A stretch of 64,000 nucleotides of DNA from the NCBI RefSeq assembly GCF_913058035.1, contig NZ_CAJXPA010000003.1, positions 1 through 64,000 on the forward strand. Reading direction: 5' to 3'. The DNA is from an uncultured Paraglaciecola sp. Lineage in GTDB: Bacteria; Pseudomonadota; Gammaproteobacteria; Enterobacterales; Alteromonadaceae. The notes beneath the pieces are model-generated. The model saw only the letters and a list, made by a program, of their open reading frames with translations, was not told where the DNA came from and ran no database searches. This document shows positions 22,417 through 31,474 of this stretch, piece by piece. Within the stretch, counting starts at the first letter, position 1; each line of letters begins with the position of its first letter. Position numbers and translations under genes: made by a program.

Positions 22417-23538
22417 TTGAATAAAATATTAATTTGTAGTGCGGTAGCCGCCGCTCTAAGTGCTAACGCACAAGCAGAAAAACACAACAAAGATAATGAA
22501 AAGTGGGTTGCTGGTTTTGTTGAATATTACTCAACTGATAAAGCCGAGACTGGGCTCCCTAACTTTTTAGACAATGGTTATGGAGCAGGTGCTGAGTATG
22601 GATTTAAATTTACTCCAGGATGGGCTATTAGACTAGAAATTTCTAAATTAGATATTGATGCATCTCCTTCAGATGAGTCAGGGAGTCGATTTGGTGTTGA
22701 TGCTCTATATTTTATGCCCAATGATTTGTTTTATACTTTCGGTGGTTTAAAATTTACTGAAATTAATGAAACTGATCTAATGGCTAATATTGGCTTAGGT
22801 AAACATTGGGATTTAGGTAACAGCTTAAAAATCATTACTGAAGTTGCTGCTTATCAGACTCTAGACAGTGGCGATAGTAACACTCATTTTGGATACAAAC
22901 TGGGTCTTGCATATGCATTTGGTGGTTCCACCGTTCAGGCTATTCATAGAGACGGAGATAATGATGGTGTTATGGATGAGCAAGATAAATGTCTGTTTAC
23001 ACCTGCAGGTATCAAAGTGGATGTATCTGGTTGTGAGCTGCCTCAAGTTACAGTTAAGGTAAAGGATCAAGACCAAGACCAAGACAACGTGCTGGATGAG
23101 CAGGATAAATGCTCGGATACGCCGATATTAGATAAAGTAGATGCTGATGGTTGTAGCCTGTTTACTCAAGAGCAGTATTCAACAAACCTTAAAGTTTTAT
23201 TTGCCAACAATAGTTCTACGATTAGAAACCCTGATAGCAGTCAGTTTCAAGAGTTTTCTGACTTCATGAGTCGATTCCCATCTACCGACGCGGTAGTAGA
23301 AGGACATTCTTCTGCTATTGGTGAATATGCTTACAATATGTGGTTATCACAGGCTCGAGCAGATGCAGTCCGAACTCTGTTAATTAATGAGTATGGTATT
23401 TCTGAGGTGCGTTTAACCGCAAAAGGCCTTGGTGAATCTCAATTATTAGATAATTCTAATACTGCTGCAGCAAATATGGTTAATCGTCGCACAGTTGTAA
23501 CAGTAAAAGCCACAACTCGAGAAAAAGTAGCAAGATAG
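22417..23538 (+). CDS. OmpA-family outer membrane protein with thrombospondin type 3-like Ca-binding repeats
   Basis: beta-barrel N-terminus; DGDNDGVMDEQDKC and DQDQDNVLDEQDKC; C-terminal OmpA domain VVEGHSSAIGEYAYNMWLSQARADAVRTLLI. Confidence 0.92.
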   Translation: MNKILICSAVAAALSANAQAEKHNKDNEKWVAGFVEYYSTDKAETGLPNFLDNGYGAGAEYGFKFTPGWAIRLEISKLDIDASPSDESGSRFGVDALYFMPNDLFYTFGGLKFTEINETDLMANIGLGKHWDLGNSLKIITEVAAYQTLDSGDSNTHFGYKLGLAYAFGGSTVQAIHRDGDNDGVMDEQDKCLFTPAGIKVDVSGCELPQVTVKVKDQDQDQDNVLDEQDKCSDTPILDKVDADGCSLFTQEQYSTNLKVLFANNSSTIRNPDSSQFQEFSDFMSRFPSTDAVVEGHSSAIGEYAYNMWLSQARADAVRTLLINEYGISEVRLTAKGLGESQLLDNSNTAAANMVNRRTVVTVKATTREKVAR

Positions 23539-23552
23539 GCAAATGTTATATT

Positions 23553-23586
23553 AAAAAAAAGAGATGCAACTGCATCTCTTTTTTTG
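23553..23586. terminator. bidirectional terminator between the OmpA-like gene and dnaB
   Basis: AAAAAAAAGAGATGCA-AC-TGCATCTCTTTTTTT. Confidence 0.9.
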
Positions 23587-23603
23587 TTAAAAATTAGCGG
23601 TCA

Positions 23604-25028
23604 TTAGTATTTATCTTCTACCGCAGGTCCAGAATAATTGTCGAAGCGAGAAAACTGGCCCTGGAATGTCAACCGCGATGTTCCAATGGGACCGTTACGC
23701 TGTTTACCGATAATAATTTCAGCTACACCTTGGTCAGTACTTTGTTCGTTATAAACTTCATCTCGATAGATAAACATAATTAAATCAGCATCTTGCTCAA
23801 TGGATCCTGATTCACGTAAGTCCGAGTTGATGGGACGCTTATCACTTCGCTGCTCAAGGCTACGGTTTAATTGTGATAATGCCACCACAGGGACTTCAAG
23901 TTCTTTCGCCAGTGATTTAAGCGAGCGTGAAATCTCTGCAATTTCTAAAGTACGATTATCACTTAACCCAGGTACCTGCATTAATTGTAAATAATCAATC
24001 ATGATCAGACTAATCCCGCCCTTTTCGCGAGCTAATTTTCTTGCTCGAGTGCGAACATCCATGGGGGTCAGGCCAGAAGAATCATCAATATATAGATTAT
24101 CCTTATCCTTTAACATAGCCATAGTATTAGACATTCTTGCCCAGTCTTCATCATCTAATTGAGCAGTACGAATTTTAGTTTGGTCGACTCGGCTGAGCGA
24201 TGCCAACATTCTCATCATAATCTGTTCAGAGGGCATTTCTAAGCTGAATACCAGTACTGGCTTCTCTTCGAGTAACATAGCATTTTCGCATAAGTTCATA
24301 GCAAAGGTAGTCTTGCCCATTGAGGGCCTTGCCGCAACAATGATTAAATCTGAAGGTTGCAGACCACTAGTTTTTTTATCTAGGTCAGTGTATCCGGTGG
24401 ATACCCCTGTGACTTCCTTATTGCTTTTGACTAATATTTCTAAACGGTCAATGGTTTTCGTTAACACCGCCTCGACATTTTTTGGACCTTCGTCTTTACC
24501 GGTGCGTTTTTCTGCAATCTCGAAAACTTTACTCTCGGCCATATCGAGAATTTCACCGCTGTTACGACCTTCAGGATTATATCCAGTATCAGCAATCACA
24601 TGGGCAACGCCAATCAACTCACGGATCACCGCTCGTTCTTTAATTATTTGTGCATAAGCGGACACATTGGCTGAGCTTGGCGTGTTTTTGGCTAGTTCAC
24701 CCAAATAAGCAAAACCCCCAGCGGCCTCTAATTCATCCATACCTTCTAAATCTTCAGAAACAGTAATCAAGTCAATAGGATGACTTTTAGTCAAGAGACG
24801 AACAATTGCACGGAAAATGATTTGATGTGAACGGTTATAAAAATCTGTCTCTACCACGATTTCTGCTACTTTATCCCATGAATCAGGAGCAATAAGCATA
24901 CTACCCAAGACGGATTGCTCAGCTTCGATAGAATGAGGTGGGACCTTTAGTTTTTCGACTTTAGGGTCTGAATTTTTTTGCGGAACAGCTTTAACAGGCA
25001 TCGATTTAATCAGCTCAAAAAGGGTCAA
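23604..25028 (-). CDS. dnaB: replicative DNA helicase
   Basis: PPHSIEAEQSVLGSMLI; LIIVAARPSMGKTTFAMNL; LIMIDYLQLMQ; ALSQLNRSLEQRSDKRPINSDLRESGSIEQDADLIMFIYRDE. Confidence 0.98.
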   Translation of the reverse strand: MTLFELIKSMPVKAVPQKNSDPKVEKLKVPPHSIEAEQSVLGSMLIAPDSWDKVAEIVVETDFYNRSHQIIFRAIVRLLTKSHPIDLITVSEDLEGMDELEAAGGFAYLGELAKNTPSSANVSAYAQIIKERAVIRELIGVAHVIADTGYNPEGRNSGEILDMAESKVFEIAEKRTGKDEGPKNVEAVLTKTIDRLEILVKSNKEVTGVSTGYTDLDKKTSGLQPSDLIIVAARPSMGKTTFAMNLCENAMLLEEKPVLVFSLEMPSEQIMMRMLASLSRVDQTKIRTAQLDDEDWARMSNTMAMLKDKDNLYIDDSSGLTPMDVRTRARKLAREKGGISLIMIDYLQLMQVPGLSDNRTLEIAEISRSLKSLAKELEVPVVALSQLNRSLEQRSDKRPINSDLRESGSIEQDADLIMFIYRDEVYNEQSTDQGVAEIIIGKQRNGPIGTSRLTFQGQFSRFDNYSGPAVEDKY

Positions 25029-25087
25029 TCAGTATGCGCTAAAGATCCCTAAAAAGTAAACCTGCGAAACATTAGATCTTAAACGAT

Positions 25088-26905
25088 TTAATTATTAATA
25101 TGTTTCGAAATGGTAGCAATAAAACGTTCACCATAACGTTCGAGCTTCGTTTGACCTACACCGTGGATATCTAAGAATTCGAATTGGGATTCAGGAAATT
25201 TATCCGCCATATCGGCTAATGTTGCATCGCTGAAAACAACAAAAGGGGGAACGTCATCCTGTTCAGCAATAGTTTTGCGTAAATATTTGAGCTTAGCGAA
25301 CAAAGCTCGATCATAATCCGGGGTGCTTAGTTGTGACTTCTTACCTAAATCAAGACTCAGTCTTGGCACCGCGAGGCTCAACTTCTGCGCTTGCTGCAGA
25401 ATTGGCCTTGCTTCTTCGGTGAGTTTTAACACTGCATTTTGAGTGATATCTACCCTAAGAAAACCTCGGTGGATCAATTGGTAAATAATGTTATGCCAAT
25501 AAGCATCAGACTTGTCTTTACCGATAGCATAAGTGGTTAATTTATCATGGCTATGTTCTAGAATACGTTTTAGCTGCTTACCCCTAAGTACATCAATCAA
25601 ATATTGACCAGAAGCAGATTGTTTTAGTCGAAACACACAAGAAAGTACTTTTTGCGCGTCTATAGTGCCATCAAACGCTTTTGGAGGATCGAGACAAATA
25701 TCGCAGTTACCACAGTGTCCCGCTGAATATTCAGCAAAATAGTTAAGCAATATTTGTCGGCGACAGGTTTGCGCCTCACCAAAAGCTTCCATGGCGGCAA
25801 ATTTTTGCAACTCTACGCTATTTCTTTCTGGATTTTCACCCGTTGATATCCACTGTCTAATTCGTGCTGCATCTTTCTCATCAAATAATAACAATGCTTC
25901 TGCAGGCATGCCGTCTCTTCCTGCTCTGCCTATTTCTTGATAATAAGATTCGATACTACGTGGCAGGTCAAAATGGACAACAAAACGTACGTTAGATTTG
26001 TCTATGCCCATACCAAATGCGACAGTTGCTACTATAATATCAATTTTATCTTGTATAAAATCGCGTTGTATTTTGTCACGAATTTCACTCTCAAGACCAG
26101 CGTGATAGCCGGCACAATTGACCCCGTGCTTGGCTAAAGCGACGCTAAGGTCGTCTACTTTTCTGCGGCTATTACAATAAATAATACCGCTTCCGTCTTG
26201 TTGTTTGACGAAAGCTATTGCCTGGTCTGTTGCTTTGTATTTTGTGACTTGGTTATACCGGATATTAGGACGATCAAAACTTCCTTTAAAGATAAAAGGT
26301 TGCTGCAACTTTAGCTGCTGGGTGATATCTGCTCGGGTGGCGAGATCAGCAGTGGCAGTCAGCCCCATAATTGGGATATGAGGGAATGTGGCTTTCAATT
26401 GCCCAAGTAGTCTGTAGTCTTTTCTAAAGTCATGTCCCCAATGTGATACACAATGGGCTTCATCAACGGCTATAAGACTGACAGCAAGCTCTTGCAAACG
26501 ATGAATAAAATCCAGCTGCATCAGCCGTTCAGGTGCAACGTAAATTAGCTTATATCTTTTGTCTTGCATGCCCTTGTAGACATTAAACATATCTTGTGGC
26601 GACAGGCTTGAATTTATATAAGCTGCATTAACGCCATAAGTCAAAAGTGCATCGACTTGGTCTTTCATTAACGATATCAAGGGTGAAACAACAATCGTGA
26701 GACCAGGTAGTAACATAGCCGGTATTTGATAACACAAAGACTTACCTCCACCAGTAGGCATAAGCACTAAAACATCCTTTTGTTGCATCACTTGTGTAAT
26801 GACTTGTGCTTGCCCATCTCGAAAATGGTCATAGCCAAAGGTGTGTTTTAGTACTTGTTGTGCTTGGGTAATGGTATGTGAAGGCTGTGCTAGATGATCT
26901 GACAA
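25088..26905 (-). CDS. recQ: ATP-dependent DNA helicase RecQ
   Basis: LKHTFGYDHFRDGQAQVI; LMPTGGGKSLCYQIPAMLLPGLTIVVSPLISLMKDQVDAL; DEAHCVSHWGHDFR; C-terminal HRDC. Confidence 0.97.
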   Translation of the reverse strand: MSDHLAQPSHTITQAQQVLKHTFGYDHFRDGQAQVITQVMQQKDVLVLMPTGGGKSLCYQIPAMLLPGLTIVVSPLISLMKDQVDALLTYGVNAAYINSSLSPQDMFNVYKGMQDKRYKLIYVAPERLMQLDFIHRLQELAVSLIAVDEAHCVSHWGHDFRKDYRLLGQLKATFPHIPIMGLTATADLATRADITQQLKLQQPFIFKGSFDRPNIRYNQVTKYKATDQAIAFVKQQDGSGIIYCNSRRKVDDLSVALAKHGVNCAGYHAGLESEIRDKIQRDFIQDKIDIIVATVAFGMGIDKSNVRFVVHFDLPRSIESYYQEIGRAGRDGMPAEALLLFDEKDAARIRQWISTGENPERNSVELQKFAAMEAFGEAQTCRRQILLNYFAEYSAGHCGNCDICLDPPKAFDGTIDAQKVLSCVFRLKQSASGQYLIDVLRGKQLKRILEHSHDKLTTYAIGKDKSDAYWHNIIYQLIHRGFLRVDITQNAVLKLTEEARPILQQAQKLSLAVPRLSLDLGKKSQLSTPDYDRALFAKLKYLRKTIAEQDDVPPFVVFSDATLADMADKFPESQFEFLDIHGVGQTKLERYGERFIATISKHINN

Positions 26906-27450
26906 CTGCTGCTCAAAGGAATAAGTAAACCACGAGTTTACGTGTTTTTATCTTGAGGTTCACTTGCTAACAAAGAAAAAATCAATCAAATTCAATACTT
27001 ATAAAAATATAGGTGAATATAATTAAGAATCATCGGATAACTTCATAAAAATTGTGTACATTTAAAATCAATTTTCTAACTATTAAATAAATTTTCATCA
27101 GCCGCTTAATTTCACTGTCAGGCACAAACATCCTTAATATCTAGAAATTAAACTTTTTTCAAAACGACAAGCAATTAGGCAACCAAAAGTTTAAGATTCT
27201 ACAACGGTTTAACAATGGCTTACTCAACACGATAGGCAGGTTGAGATTACTTATATGTCGTATATATTGACCAATAGTGTCACTTGCTCAACAATTATTA
27301 AATGGTATATTTTGAATTTTAATGCCGACTCATCGTATATTAGACGAGTGAGAATAACTTGTTGTAACAGCACAAGTTACTAGATGAAACTAAAAATAGC
27401 CGCAATCATAATCAAATGTATGTAGAGACTGGAACGGGTTAAGATGTCAT

Positions 27451-27618
27451 ATGCTTATTAGAAATAAATCCCTCACAATGTTTCGAGCGTCAAACCAACA
27501 ACAATATGCTCTACTTTTGGATAATACTGGTACAAAATTCCAGCTTACATTAGGAGCTTTTATATTAAACCTCAAATCAGTTGGTAGCGAATTGCCTCAC
27601 TATGCAGAAATATCATGA
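27451..27618 (+). CDS. small ORF (55 aa) overlapping the downstream diguanylate cyclase by ATGA
   Basis: MLIRNKSLTMFRASNQQQYALLLDNTGTKFQLTLGAFILNLKSVGSELPHYAEIS*; TGA 27616-27618 overlaps ATG 27615; no recognised family. Confidence 0.4.
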   Translation: MLIRNKSLTMFRASNQQQYALLLDNTGTKFQLTLGAFILNLKSVGSELPHYAEIS

Positions 27619-28550
27619 CCGCTCATCAGCATCATCTCACATTACTTATTATTGATGAGGATGTTGAGAGCGTAATTTTACTGACCTCGCTTTTTGCTAA
27701 AGCATTTAATATTGAAATAGCTCAAGATGGCAAATCCGCTTTACAAAGTATCATGCTTAAAGATATTGACTTGGTTTTGAGTGTCGTGAATACACCTATC
27801 ATCTCAGGTCAGGAGTTGTGTACATTTGTTAAAAACAGCCAACTTACTGCGCACATCCCCGTCATGTTTTTGACTGAAGAACCTAGCCTTGAAGAAGAAG
27901 AGGAGTGCCTAGCTATGGGAGCAGTTGATTATATTGACAAAAAAACACGGCCTAGTATTTTAATATACCGTGTTACTAACTTGATGACGATGGTTGCTCA
28001 ACAGAAAAAACTTGCGCAGGTATCATGTACAGATGGCTTAACTGGCTTAGCTAACAGAATGCAATTAGATACTATGCTGAATAAGGAATGGTACGCGGCG
28101 GTTCGGGGAAATCATTCCGTTGCAGCATTGATTATTGATATTGATCATTTCAAATTATTTAACGATGAGTTTGGTCATTTAGAAGGTGACAATTGCTTGA
28201 AAATTATCGCTATCATTATTGCCTCTAGTAAAAGAAGAGAACGCGATTTTGCGGCGAGATATGGAGGTGAAGAATTTGTCCTTTTGTTACCTTTCACTGA
28301 TTTGAAAGGGGCTAAACAGGTAGCACAAGAGTTGATCCAGAATGTGCAGGACCGAAACATTCAATCAGCTAAAAAGGCTTCATACCCGGTGGTAACGATC
28401 AGTGTAGGTATTTCGGCTTTTAGTCCAACCCATAAAAAAAATGCTGTGGTGAACCCTATAGATTTGATTGGCAAGGCCGACATTCATTTGTTCAAAGCTA
28501 AACAAGCAGGTCGTAATCAATATTCAGCGGATACTAAAAAATCAACTTAG
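27615..28550 (+). CDS. response regulator with GGDEF domain (diguanylate cyclase)
   Basis: receiver-like N-terminus LLIIDEDVESVILLTSLFAKAFNIEIAQDG; DGLTGLANR; AARYGGEEFVLLLP. Confidence 0.95.
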   Translation: MTAHQHHLTLLIIDEDVESVILLTSLFAKAFNIEIAQDGKSALQSIMLKDIDLVLSVVNTPIISGQELCTFVKNSQLTAHIPVMFLTEEPSLEEEEECLAMGAVDYIDKKTRPSILIYRVTNLMTMVAQQKKLAQVSCTDGLTGLANRMQLDTMLNKEWYAAVRGNHSVAALIIDIDHFKLFNDEFGHLEGDNCLKIIAIIIASSKRRERDFAARYGGEEFVLLLPFTDLKGAKQVAQELIQNVQDRNIQSAKKASYPVVTISVGISAFSPTHKKNAVVNPIDLIGKADIHLFKAKQAGRNQYSADTKKST

Positions 28551-28559
28551 TAAGAGTAT

Positions 28560-29708
28560 TCAAACAAAACCTAGAAAAATAAAAATACTAATTAGTAGCA
28601 GTATAGGCGGTTTAAATAACTTTAGGCCTATGAACCCAATGACAACTAGACCAAAATCAGAGTAGCCGTGGACTGCACTAGTAAATACTGGATTATAGAG
28701 TGCCAACATCAGAAAACCTACCACCGCAGCGTTGATACCTGCTGAAGCGCCAATAAATTTGGGATGCTGGAATAAAGATTGCCACCCATTATTGACACTG
28801 AATATTAACAAAAATCCTGGTAAAAAAATTGCCAATGTAGCTAAAACCGCCCCTGTTAGTGGCGCGTTCATTATCCATTGAGCACCCATAAATGTTGCTA
28901 TAGTAAACATTGGGCCAGGCACTCCTTGAGCAGCTGCATAGCCAAGAAGAAACTGCTGTTGTGTGAGTGTATCGCCAATGCTGGTCTGTAATAGTGGTAA
29001 CACTACATGTCCTCCACCGAATACTATACTTCCGTTTTTGTAAAATGTTGCGAACATACCAACAAAAGAATCATATTGGCTCAACCATAGACTGATTAAA
29101 AATAGACTGATAAAAATTAACACAGGTGGCCAAGCTACCTTTTTAAGTGCTTGGCTTATATTGATATGGATTAGTGTGGTTTTGCTGTTGGTTACACCGA
29201 TTATCATCGCTATGAATAAGATTAACAATTGAGTATAAAACGATTGATAGATGACTAGAAATAACATGCTGAGAAGCATTATTAAGACAGATAAACGATT
29301 TTTGCAAAAACTTTTAAACATGGCGATCACTGCATCTAGCACAATAACAACGGCTAACAATTTTAGGCCACTACTGACTGAAGTTAACCAATTCGCTGGG
29401 TTGTCCAAGTTTACAGTTACAGCAAGCCAGTACATCAGTATAAATGAAGGCAAGGTGAAGCCCAAAAAGGCAGCTATTCCACCAGCCAGTCCTGCTTTTT
29501 GTAGTCCTATTGCAAATCCAATTTGGCTTGAACCTGGGCCTGGCAAAATTTGACTTAACGTAACTAATTGAGAGTATGCATCATTTGATAGCCATTTCAG
29601 ATTTTGTACAAAAGTATGCTGGAAATATCCAATGTGTGCTGCAGGGCCTCCAAAACTGATACAGCCTAACAATAAAAATCGCCAAAATATTTCCCAAATT
29701 TTGTTCAT
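28560..29708 (-). CDS. chrA: chromate transporter (long form)
   Basis: LGCISFGGPAAHIGYFQ...LPGPGSSQIGFAIGLQKAGLAGGIAAFLGFTLPS; repeated half GNGSIVFGGGHVVLPLLQ-like. Confidence 0.93.
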   Translation of the reverse strand: MNKIWEIFWRFLLLGCISFGGPAAHIGYFQHTFVQNLKWLSNDAYSQLVTLSQILPGPGSSQIGFAIGLQKAGLAGGIAAFLGFTLPSFILMYWLAVTVNLDNPANWLTSVSSGLKLLAVVIVLDAVIAMFKSFCKNRLSVLIMLLSMLFLVIYQSFYTQLLILFIAMIIGVTNSKTTLIHINISQALKKVAWPPVLIFISLFLISLWLSQYDSFVGMFATFYKNGSIVFGGGHVVLPLLQTSIGDTLTQQQFLLGYAAAQGVPGPMFTIATFMGAQWIMNAPLTGAVLATLAIFLPGFLLIFSVNNGWQSLFQHPKFIGASAGINAAVVGFLMLALYNPVFTSAVHGYSDFGLVVIGFIGLKLFKPPILLLISIFIFLGFV

Positions 29709-29806
29709 GAATTTACTTTACCTTGCTTGGGTTTTAGTTTGCATTTGCGAAATGCTTATATCAAACTTCACGTCATATTAAGCTCTGTTAAAGCTAGGTC
29801 AAATAA

Positions 29807-30700
29807 TTGGACGATAAATCAGTAAAAACAGGTGTTATTTTTGCACTAGCTGCTTATTCAATGTGGGGAATTGCACCCATGTATTTTAAGCTACTAACTA
29901 GTGTACCTGCCCTAGAAATTGTTATGCACCGAATAGTTTGGTCTGTGCTGGTGTTGTGTTTATTGTTGATTTTCCGAAAAAAATTTAATCAAGTGTTTAA
30001 GGCAATTCGAGATCCAAAAATAATCGCAACCTTAGCAATTAGTGGATTATTGTTAGCGATGAACTGGCTAGTATTCATCTGGGCCGTGAATAACGATAAA
30101 ATGCTTGATGCCAGTTTAGGATACTTTATTAATCCTCTATTTAATGTATTACTGGCGCGCTTTTTCTTAAAAGAAAGCCTAACTAGATTGCAGTTATTAG
30201 CGGTCTTTGTAGCGTTAGCGGGTGTAGCTTTTTTGATTTTTTCATATGGCCAGCTCCCATGGATAGCTTTAATATTAGCGACAAGTTTCAGTATCTACGG
30301 GTTATTGCGTAAAAAAGTGACTGTGGATTCTATGCCTGGTTTATTAATTGAAAGTTGTATTATGTTGCCATTTGCCTTGCTGTATTGGCTAATCATAGAT
30401 ACATCAAGTGGTAACATGTTGGCCAACAGTCCTGATTTAAATATCACATTGATGCTTGCAGGGGTAGTGACCACCGCCCCATTGTTATGCTTTACTGCAG
30501 CAGCTAGGCGTATCCGCTATACCACTTTAGGTTTTTTCCAATACATAGGCCCAAGCCTAATGTTCCTATTAGCAGTCATTCATTATCAAGAGCCACTAGA
30601 TGCCACAAGAGTTATCACTTTTGTATGTGTTTGGTCAGGCTTATTCATTTATGTCTATGATTCGTTGAGAGTTTATCGAAAGTCAAAACGTATTATTTAG
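29807..30700 (+). CDS. rarD: EamA-family transporter RarD
   Basis: GVIFALAAYSMWGIAPMYFKLLTSVPALEIVMHRIVWS; YFINPLFNVLLARFFLKE; TTG start. Confidence 0.93.
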   Translation: MDDKSVKTGVIFALAAYSMWGIAPMYFKLLTSVPALEIVMHRIVWSVLVLCLLLIFRKKFNQVFKAIRDPKIIATLAISGLLLAMNWLVFIWAVNNDKMLDASLGYFINPLFNVLLARFFLKESLTRLQLLAVFVALAGVAFLIFSYGQLPWIALILATSFSIYGLLRKKVTVDSMPGLLIESCIMLPFALLYWLIIDTSSGNMLANSPDLNITLMLAGVVTTAPLLCFTAAARRIRYTTLGFFQYIGPSLMFLLAVIHYQEPLDATRVITFVCVWSGLFIYVYDSLRVYRKSKRII

Positions 30701-31087
30701 GAATAACTGTTTAGGATCAGGTGTCATTACTTGCCAAGCATATGTTAAGTATCAAGCACCTGTTTTCTAATGTTTTTTGCAGTATACAGTTGCCGATTGG
30801 CTTCAATTTACTTGGCCTTCGTGTCTCTTTTATATTATGAGTTAGACCTATACTAACGGTACAAGATAAACACTGATTTTTAAAAGTGAGAAGCTTATTC
30901 GCCATCACGTTGTGGAAGTCTTTCATAATTTGTAATATTTATAGCAGTACTGTTTTCGAAAAACATACAAAAACTCTTCACTTCAAGATCGTGCTGCTGT
31001 TTCATCAGTGATATGTTCAATTGCGCTACTTTTAATAAATATTACATAGAAACTACTTATGGCATTTGAGAAGGAGCCATCGATAAC

Positions 31088-31325
31088 AAGAGCTTATTTA
31101 GAGTCGATTTTAAGCAGTTCAAAAATAATATTAAGACCCTCTAAACCTGAAGTAGCCTCACTTAGTATCACCAATTTAATACTGTATTGGCTATGCAAAG
31201 ATTTCAAATACTGATGAACATCAAAGGCTTTAAAATTCATAAAGTGATGGTGTTTTAGTAGAGCCGTCATGGATTGCCTGTTGACTCATCAACGATTAAC
31301 AGCCCTGATTTCTTATTCTTATTAA
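31088..31325 (-). pseudogene. degenerate response-regulator receiver domain remnant
   Basis: Minus-strand reading NKNKKSGLLIVDESTGNP, stop/frame change, then SMTALLKHHHFMNFKAFDVHQYLKSLHSQYSIKLVILSEATSGLEGLNIIFELLKIDSK*. Confidence 0.35.
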
Positions 31326-31474
31326 GTATGACTAAGGTATTATATATTTGTAGGACTGTGCACCATGTCTATGCTAATGAGTTGTACTCGATATTAATAC
31401 TTTATGTTACATGGATTAATATCGAGGGATCGAAAGTTAATTGAATAGATTAATTCGAACTTCCTTCTATAAAA

